This document shows, one piece after another, positions 60,516 to 64,000 of a stretch of DNA of 64,000 nucleotides. Every line of letters begins with the position of its first letter. Within the stretch, counting starts at the first letter, position 1. Source of the DNA: JAHJUB01 sp041653615 [NCBI: Candidatus Ratteibacteria bacterium] (GTDB lineage Bacteria; Ratteibacteria; UBA8468; MWAK01); assembly GCA_041653615.1 (NCBI GenBank), contig JBAZEZ010000002.1, positions 74,104 through 138,103 of the forward strand. Reading direction: 5' to 3'. The position numbers were made by a program, and so were the translations under genes. The notes below the pieces were generated by a model. That model searched no databases. It saw only the letters and a list, made by a program, of their open reading frames with translations, and was not told the DNA's origin.

Positions 60516-61754
60516 TTACGGGGACATCGTCATCAGCAAAGTCGCCTCTTCCGGATGAGCGGCAATAAACTTCAGTTCGTCTTCCACCAGAGGTTTCTGT
60601 GTGTGGATGTTGGCGTAGCGGACCAGGTCTAAAATACGCCTGGCTTCTTCCTCGTCCTTGAACTCAATCTCCATCTTTCCGTAAACATTGCGAAAGCCTT
60701 TAATTCCGCTGTATTCGCCAACGGTAATCATCCGGCCGGTTTCAATTACTTCCGGCTCGCCCCGACCCAGTTCTTCGTAATGGTACAACTCATAGTTACG
60801 GTAGTCTTTAAGCGCACCGTCAACGTGAATACCGGATTCATGGGCAAAAGCATTAGCGCCGACTCCCACCTGGTTAATCGGGACGGGAATTCCAAAAGCA
60901 TACGAAGCGTACTTTGTCAGTTTCCAGGCCATTTTTAAATCAATGGCTTCGTCTAATTGATATTTGTCGGAAAAACCGGAGGCTTTTTTGAGAGCCAGAA
61001 TTACCGAAACCAAATCGGCGTTCCCGCAGCGTTCCCCCATTCCGTTAATGGTCGTATTGATGTAGGCGTCGACGCCGGCATCGACCGCGGCTTTCGCGCC
61101 GGCAATGCTGGCCGCAACCCCCAAGCCTAAATCATTGTGACAATGAAGTTCGATGGGAATTTTCGTCTTTTCGGCAATGTAGGTAATTCGGTCATAAATA
61201 CTAAAGGGACTGTCGTAACCCATCGTATCGCAGTAACGAAGACGGTTTGCGCCATTTTCTTTAGCCGCGTTGGCAAAATCAACTAGGTAATCAAGGTCCG
61301 TTCGGGAAGCATCCTCAGCGTTTACGCCAATCGTTTTTATACCTCCTGATTTGGCGGTTTTCAAAGCCTCCACCATCGACTTGATAATATCCTGACGCGT
61401 AACCCTACCCATAAACTTTCCCTGAATCATCTGGTCAGACGTGGAAATGGAAATATTAATGTTTTCAATCGGAACGTTTTTCAGAGCTTCTTCCACGTCC
61501 TTTTTAACGGCGCGCATCCAGCCGGAAATAATCATCGGAGACAAAACTCCTTTTTTAACCAAAGAAAGGTTTGCTTTCAGATAATTTATCTCATGTCGGG
61601 TAATCGGAAAACCCATTTCACTCTGAAAAATACCCATCTTATTCAGAAAAATGTTGATGAGCGTTTTTTGGAGTTTCGCTAGAGCCAGACGCGACGTCTG
61701 AACTCCATCCCGGTTGGTTACGTCAATGATATAAATTTTAGCCATTTTAGCCAT
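60516..61754 (-). CDS. homocitrate/2-isopropylmalate synthase-family protein
   Basis: 412 residues, DRE-TIM family. The start IIDVTNRDGVQTSRLALAK is a variant of the usual DTTLRDGEQ. Then EMGFPITRHEINYL, IGVNAEDASRTDLDYL, ELHCHNDLGLGVAAS (metal His), TTINGMGERCGNADL and FAHESGIHVDG. It condenses a 2-oxoacid with acetyl-CoA. It lacks the LeuA regulatory dimerisation domain, so it resembles NifV/homocitrate synthase. In this ilv/leu context isopropylmalate or citramalate formation is also likely. Confidence 0.85.
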   Translation of the reverse strand: MAKMAKIYIIDVTNRDGVQTSRLALAKLQKTLINIFLNKMGIFQSEMGFPITRHEINYLKANLSLVKKGVLSPMIISGWMRAVKKDVEEALKNVPIENINISISTSDQMIQGKFMGRVTRQDIIKSMVEALKTAKSGGIKTIGVNAEDASRTDLDYLVDFANAAKENGANRLRYCDTMGYDSPFSIYDRITYIAEKTKIPIELHCHNDLGLGVAASIAGAKAAVDAGVDAYINTTINGMGERCGNADLVSVILALKKASGFSDKYQLDEAIDLKMAWKLTKYASYAFGIPVPINQVGVGANAFAHESGIHVDGALKDYRNYELYHYEELGRGEPEVIETGRMITVGEYSGIKGFRNVYGKMEIEFKDEEEARRILDLVRYANIHTQKPLVEDELKFIAAHPEEATLLMTMSP

Positions 61755-61768
61755 TGATATCTTCTTCC

Positions 61769-62164
61769 CTATGTTAACACCGTTGGGTTCTGGGATGCGT
61801 AAGGATGGTCGGAACCGGAATAAACTTTTAATTTCTTAAAAAGATTTTCGGCCAGCCGATTTTTGGGCAGCATCCCCTTAACCGCGAATTCGATAACCCT
61901 TTCCGGTTTCTTCGCCAATAAATTCTTCAGTTTAATCTCTTTAAGTCCGCCGAGATAACCGGTGTGTTTGCGGTAAAGTTTATCCTCCATCTTATTCCCG
62001 GTTACTTTTACCTTTTCCGCGTTAATCACCACTACAAAATCACCGCAATCCATGTTGGGACGATATTCCGGCTTCCCTTTTCCCATCAACAAAGTAGCAA
62101 TTCTGGTTGCTATCCTTCCCAAAACCTTGCCTTCCGCATCAATCAGATACCAGCATCTTTCCAT
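61769..62164 (-). CDS. rplM: 50S ribosomal protein L13
   Basis: 131 residues. [55 protein letters not shown], and [25 protein letters not shown] 62164 follows GGAGAT at 7 bases; the frame from 62200 adds a non-homologous 12 residues. rpsI, its near-universal partner, is absent; the homocitrate synthase-like gene follows 14 bp after the stop. Confidence 0.96.
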   Translation of the reverse strand: MERCWYLIDAEGKVLGRIATRIATLLMGKGKPEYRPNMDCGDFVVVINAEKVKVTGNKMEDKLYRKHTGYLGGLKEIKLKNLLAKKPERVIEFAVKGMLPKNRLAENLFKKLKVYSGSDHPYASQNPTVLT

Positions 62165-62224
62165 TTTTAATCTCCGTATTTTAGTGGTTATGTAAATCAA
62201 AAATTAATGTAATATAGTTTCTAA

Positions 62225-62254
62225 ATTTTACCCGAAAACCGCTCAACTTGTCAA
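62225..62254 (-). promoter_or_regulatory. rplM promoter (minus), -35 shared with tsaC
   Basis: On minus: TTGACA (62254-62249), 18-bp spacer, TAAAAT (62230-62225). A leader of about 54 bases precedes rplM. The -35 hexamer overlaps the tsaC -35 on the opposite strand. Confidence 0.7.
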
Positions 62255-62277
62255 AAAGCATCGAAAAAAATTATAAT
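62248..62277 (+). promoter_or_regulatory. tsaC promoter, leaderless configuration
   Basis: TTGTCA (62248-62253), 18-bp spacer, TATAAT (62272-62277). The -10 box ends six bases before GTG 62284. Confidence 0.7.
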
Positions 62278-62283
62278 TAAAGC

Positions 62284-62850
62284 GTGCCGACCTTAAAAGC
62301 AACAAGCCAAGGTGCCGCCGAAAAACTGGCTCGGGCCTTTCTGTCCGGAAAAGTGGCCATCTTCCCCACCGATACTGTTTACGGTTTGGGATGCATTCTT
62401 GACGAAAAAGCAGTCCGGAAAATATTTAAAATCAAAAACCGACGGCCGGACAAGCCCCTGCCTCTTTTAATAGCAGACCTGAATGAAGCCCTGTCTCTGG
62501 CTCATTTTTCACCAACCGCCCGGGAAGCGGCAGCCAACTTCTGGCCCGGCGCGACCACTCTGGTCTTAAATGCCAGGAAAAAATTACCGCCCGGGGTCTG
62601 CCAAAAAGGCAAGGTTGCCTTACGCATTCCAAACCACCCCTTCTTAAGGGAAGCAATCCGCAGGACCGGGCAGGCTATCGTCGGGACCAGCGCCAATTTC
62701 TCCGGAGAAGAACCGGCCGGCCGCATTTCTGGAATATCGAAAAAAATTGTTTCAGAAGTAGACCTGGTTGTCAACGGCGGCAAAATTCCGGGCAAAGCTT
62801 CGGTTGTATATGATTTCACCGGCCCGGAACCGACAATCATTAGAACGTAG
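62284..62850 (+). CDS. tsaC: threonylcarbamoyl-AMP synthase (TsaC/Sua5/YrdC family)
   Basis: 188 residues. KVAIFPTDTVYGLGCILDEKAVRKIFKIKNRRPDKPLPLLI is the YrdC core with the KxR..SxN-type site; TTLVLNARKKLP and VGTSANFSGEEPAGRI follow. It makes the precursor of t6A37 in tRNA. The C-terminal Sua5 domain is absent. GTG 62284 is the only start downstream of the TATAAT box that keeps the core. rpiB follows, a common pairing. Confidence 0.93.
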   Translation: MPTLKATSQGAAEKLARAFLSGKVAIFPTDTVYGLGCILDEKAVRKIFKIKNRRPDKPLPLLIADLNEALSLAHFSPTAREAAANFWPGATTLVLNARKKLPPGVCQKGKVALRIPNHPFLREAIRRTGQAIVGTSANFSGEEPAGRISGISKKIVSEVDLVVNGGKIPGKASVVYDFTGPEPTIIRT

Positions 62851-62915
62851 TTGCCAACCTTGGTTGGCTCTTTGTCTTGGCCTTTCGTAGTGCAAGGCTT
62901 TCAGCCACGCTAACA
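62847..62915 (+). repeat. GTAG-family palindromes between tsaC and rpiB
   Basis: GTAGTTGCCAACCTTGGTTGGC then GTAGTGCAAGGCTTTCAGCCACGCTAAC. The first begins three bases before the tsaC stop, so the repeat supplies the TAG stop itself. Confidence 0.75.
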
Positions 62916-62931
62916 AAATGGGGGAGGTATT

Positions 62932-63375
62932 ATGAAGATTGCAATTGCCAGCGACCACGCCGGATTTAACCTCAAGGTTGAAATTAAGGAAAAATTAATT
63001 AAGGAAGGTTATGAAATCTTGGATTTCGGCACCGACTCCGAAAAAAGAGTGGATTATCCGGAATTCGGTCTGGCCGGCGCCAAAGCGGTTATCGCAAAAA
63101 AAGCTGATTGCGCCATCCTTTTTTGCGGAACAGGCCTGGGGATGGCTATCATGGCTAATAAGGTAAGAGGAATTCGCGCCGTACCCTGCAACGACCTTTT
63201 TTCCGTAAAACTAACCCGCAGCCATAATAATGCTAACGTTCTCTGCCTGGGCGGTCGAATCCTGGGACCGGACCTTGCCTGGGAAATAGTGCTAACTTTT
63301 TTGAACACGCCGTTTGCCGGCGGCCGTCACCTGCGCCGGGTCAACGAAATCAAACGCCTGGAAAAAACCTGCTGA
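62932..63375 (+). CDS. rpiB: ribose-5-phosphate isomerase B
   Basis: 147 residues. IASDHAGFNLKVEIKEKL, DFGTDSEKRVDYPEFG, ILFCGTGLGMAIMANKVRGIRAV (catalytic Cys) and SHNNANVLCLGGRILG give the RpiB/LacAB family. It interconverts ribose 5- and ribulose 5-phosphate. SD GGGGGAGG before ATG. No glyA or upp follows; the next feature is a tRNA. Confidence 0.95.
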   Translation: MKIAIASDHAGFNLKVEIKEKLIKEGYEILDFGTDSEKRVDYPEFGLAGAKAVIAKKADCAILFCGTGLGMAIMANKVRGIRAVPCNDLFSVKLTRSHNNANVLCLGGRILGPDLAWEIVLTFLNTPFAGGRHLRRVNEIKRLEKTC

Positions 63376-63455
63376 ATTTCGCCGGTCCGGTCCGCCGGAT
63401 AGCACCTATTAGTATTTTTAAAAATAAGTGGAGAACCGCAAAAAATAAAGGTAAT

Positions 63456-63485
63456 TTGACGCTTTCGGTGAATTTCGAGTAAGAT
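63456..63485 (+). promoter_or_regulatory. Promoter of tRNA-Leu
   Basis: TTGACG, 18-bp spacer, TAAGAT; predicted start about 63492, three bases before the tRNA. Confidence 0.7.
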
Positions 63486-63494
63486 ATTGGCTCG

Positions 63495-63580
63495 GCCGGA
63501 GTGGTGGAATGGCAGACGCGCCGGACTCAAAATCCGGTGAGGGCAACCTCATGAGGGTTCAACTCCCTCCTCCGGCACCA
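63495..63580 (+). tRNA. tRNA-Leu (anticodon CAA)
   Basis: Acceptor GCCGGAG/CTCCGGC, anticodon stem CCGGA/TCCGG with loop CTCAAAA (anticodon CAA, reads TTG), a long class II variable arm (GAGGGCAACCTCAT) and T arm GAGGG TTCAACT CCCTC. CCA is encoded, unlike the tRNA-Val above. Confidence 0.96.
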
Positions 63581-63872
63581 TCGTAACTCATTGTCCCGCA
63601 ATGATTTCCGCGTTTTAAACCAACATGGTTGGATAATCGTTTTTTATTGATGTGTGACATAAGTTTGACGGAAATTAAGCTAAATTTCGAGGTTTATCGG
63701 CTAAGCAGTAAATTTTTCCAGAAATGCGAAATCCGTTGATACGCAAAGTGTTGCGGGAAATTATACTAAAAAATATCTCGGGTTAAAATCAAACTCACCG
63801 GATTCGCTATCCTGTAAGAATAACCTTCCAGACGCATTCTACCATTCCCTGATTTGCTATGTTTTAGCACGG
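63581..63872. other. Gene-free stretch between tRNA-Leu and the IS end
   Basis: About 290 bp, AT-rich. A small CATTG/CAATG hairpin near 63590 and CGCAA/TTGCG near 63740 are the only structures I can see; no convincing coding frame or promoter. It may be degraded mobile DNA. Confidence 0.4.
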
Positions 63873-64000
63873 TGTGACCTTACCCCGTCTTTAGGACCAC
63901 CTTATTTAGAGTGCAAAGCACTCCCCGCCGGCCAAAATTTCCGCTTTCTGGGCAAATTCCCGGGGTGTTAAATTCCCCAGAGAACTGTGCGGTCTTTCCT
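63873..64000 (-). mobile_element. End of an IS3-family insertion sequence (continues beyond window)
   Basis: The outer end reads TGTGACCTTACCCCGTCTTTAGGACCACC (starting at 63873), which has the TG terminus and CCCC...AGGAC pattern of IS3-family inverted repeats. The transposase C-terminus follows inside. The other end lies beyond the window. Confidence 0.7.
63906..64000 (-). CDS. IS3-family transposase OrfB, C-terminal 30 residues (partial)
   Basis: The minus-strand frame reads ERPHSSLGNLTPREFAQKAEI before a TAA stop at 63906. The RPHSSLG.LTP.EF block is the signature C-terminus of IS3-family integrase-type transposases (rve domain). The rest is outside the window. Confidence 0.85.
   Translation of the reverse strand, partial: ERPHSSLGNLTPREFAQKAEILAGGECFAL

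Overview
The window looks like chromosome of a Gram-negative bacterium from an uncultivated or poorly sampled lineage. It has outer-membrane lipoprotein export genes (lolC/E-lolD), prolipoprotein processing (lspA, lgt), an O-antigen ligase-type protein, deoxysugar pathways (dTDP-rhamnose type, GDP-fucose, UDP-GlcNAc dehydrogenase) and type IV pilus/type II secretion-like prepilins. Gene content is almost entirely housekeeping. Gene order is shuffled compared with model bacteria (rplM without rpsI, rpmA without rplU, pyrH-frr without rpsB-tsf, a lone trpC). I cannot assign a phylum from sequence alone; an Omnitrophota/PVC-like or similar candidate phylum is a guess.

Layout. 1-2.5 kb: PfkB kinase (cut by the window edge) and pyrK-pyrD. 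2.6-8.4 kb: O-antigen ligase/TPR protein, ricT-metG, pyrH, frr. 8.4-12.8 kb: a membrane protein, then three prepilins and a large PilX-like protein. 12.9-15.2 kb: cmk, converging on an ECF sigma / zinc-finger anti-sigma / Spy-like periplasmic protein operon. 15.3-18.5 kb (minus): lolC/E, lolD, ilvE. 18.7-28.4 kb (plus): rpsO-pnp-dut, trpC-glycosyltransferase, Fe-alcohol dehydrogenase, phosphohexomutase, tRNA-Val, rpmA, acpS, nnrD. 28.4-32.7 kb: DUF1638, DUF362 ferredoxin, DUF4139 and an unknown exported protein. 32.8-36.5 kb: murD-ftsW-murG. 36.5-38.2 kb (minus): AMMECR1 and an MFS transporter. 38.3-45.9 kb: rfbC-like, rfbA, rfbB, rfbD, DegT aminotransferase, UDP-GlcNAc dehydrogenase, gmd, fcl. 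46.0-49.0 kb: DksA/TraR, lspA, lgt, lysC. 49.2-52.2 kb (minus): obgE, NlpC/P60, fabH. 52.2 kb: a second sigma factor (plus). 52.9-62.2 kb (minus): htrA, then rplM, homocitrate/isopropylmalate synthase, leuC-like, ilvB, ilvN, ilvC, thpR, recA in one direction. 62.3-64 kb: tsaC, rpiB, tRNA-Leu and the end of an IS3-family element.

The most striking content lies between the genes. Nearly every intergenic gap carries one of about eight families of short palindromic repeats, several of which spill into coding sequence. The best candidate for something undescribed is a ~177-bp fold-back element present twice (16181-16356 and 46890-47068). Its internal helices are preserved by paired compensatory base changes, and it supplies the C-terminus of lolD and the region just before the lgt start. 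A second notable system is a modular set of hairpins bounded by GTAG...CTAC, including one copy nested inside another (23744-23873). A third pattern is a group of sigma-70-like promoters only 6-10 bases from the start codon, implying leaderless mRNAs. Two divergent gene pairs share overlapping -35 boxes.

Start sites were chosen by family alignment from memory, Shine-Dalgarno spacing and overlap with the upstream gene. No database search was possible.
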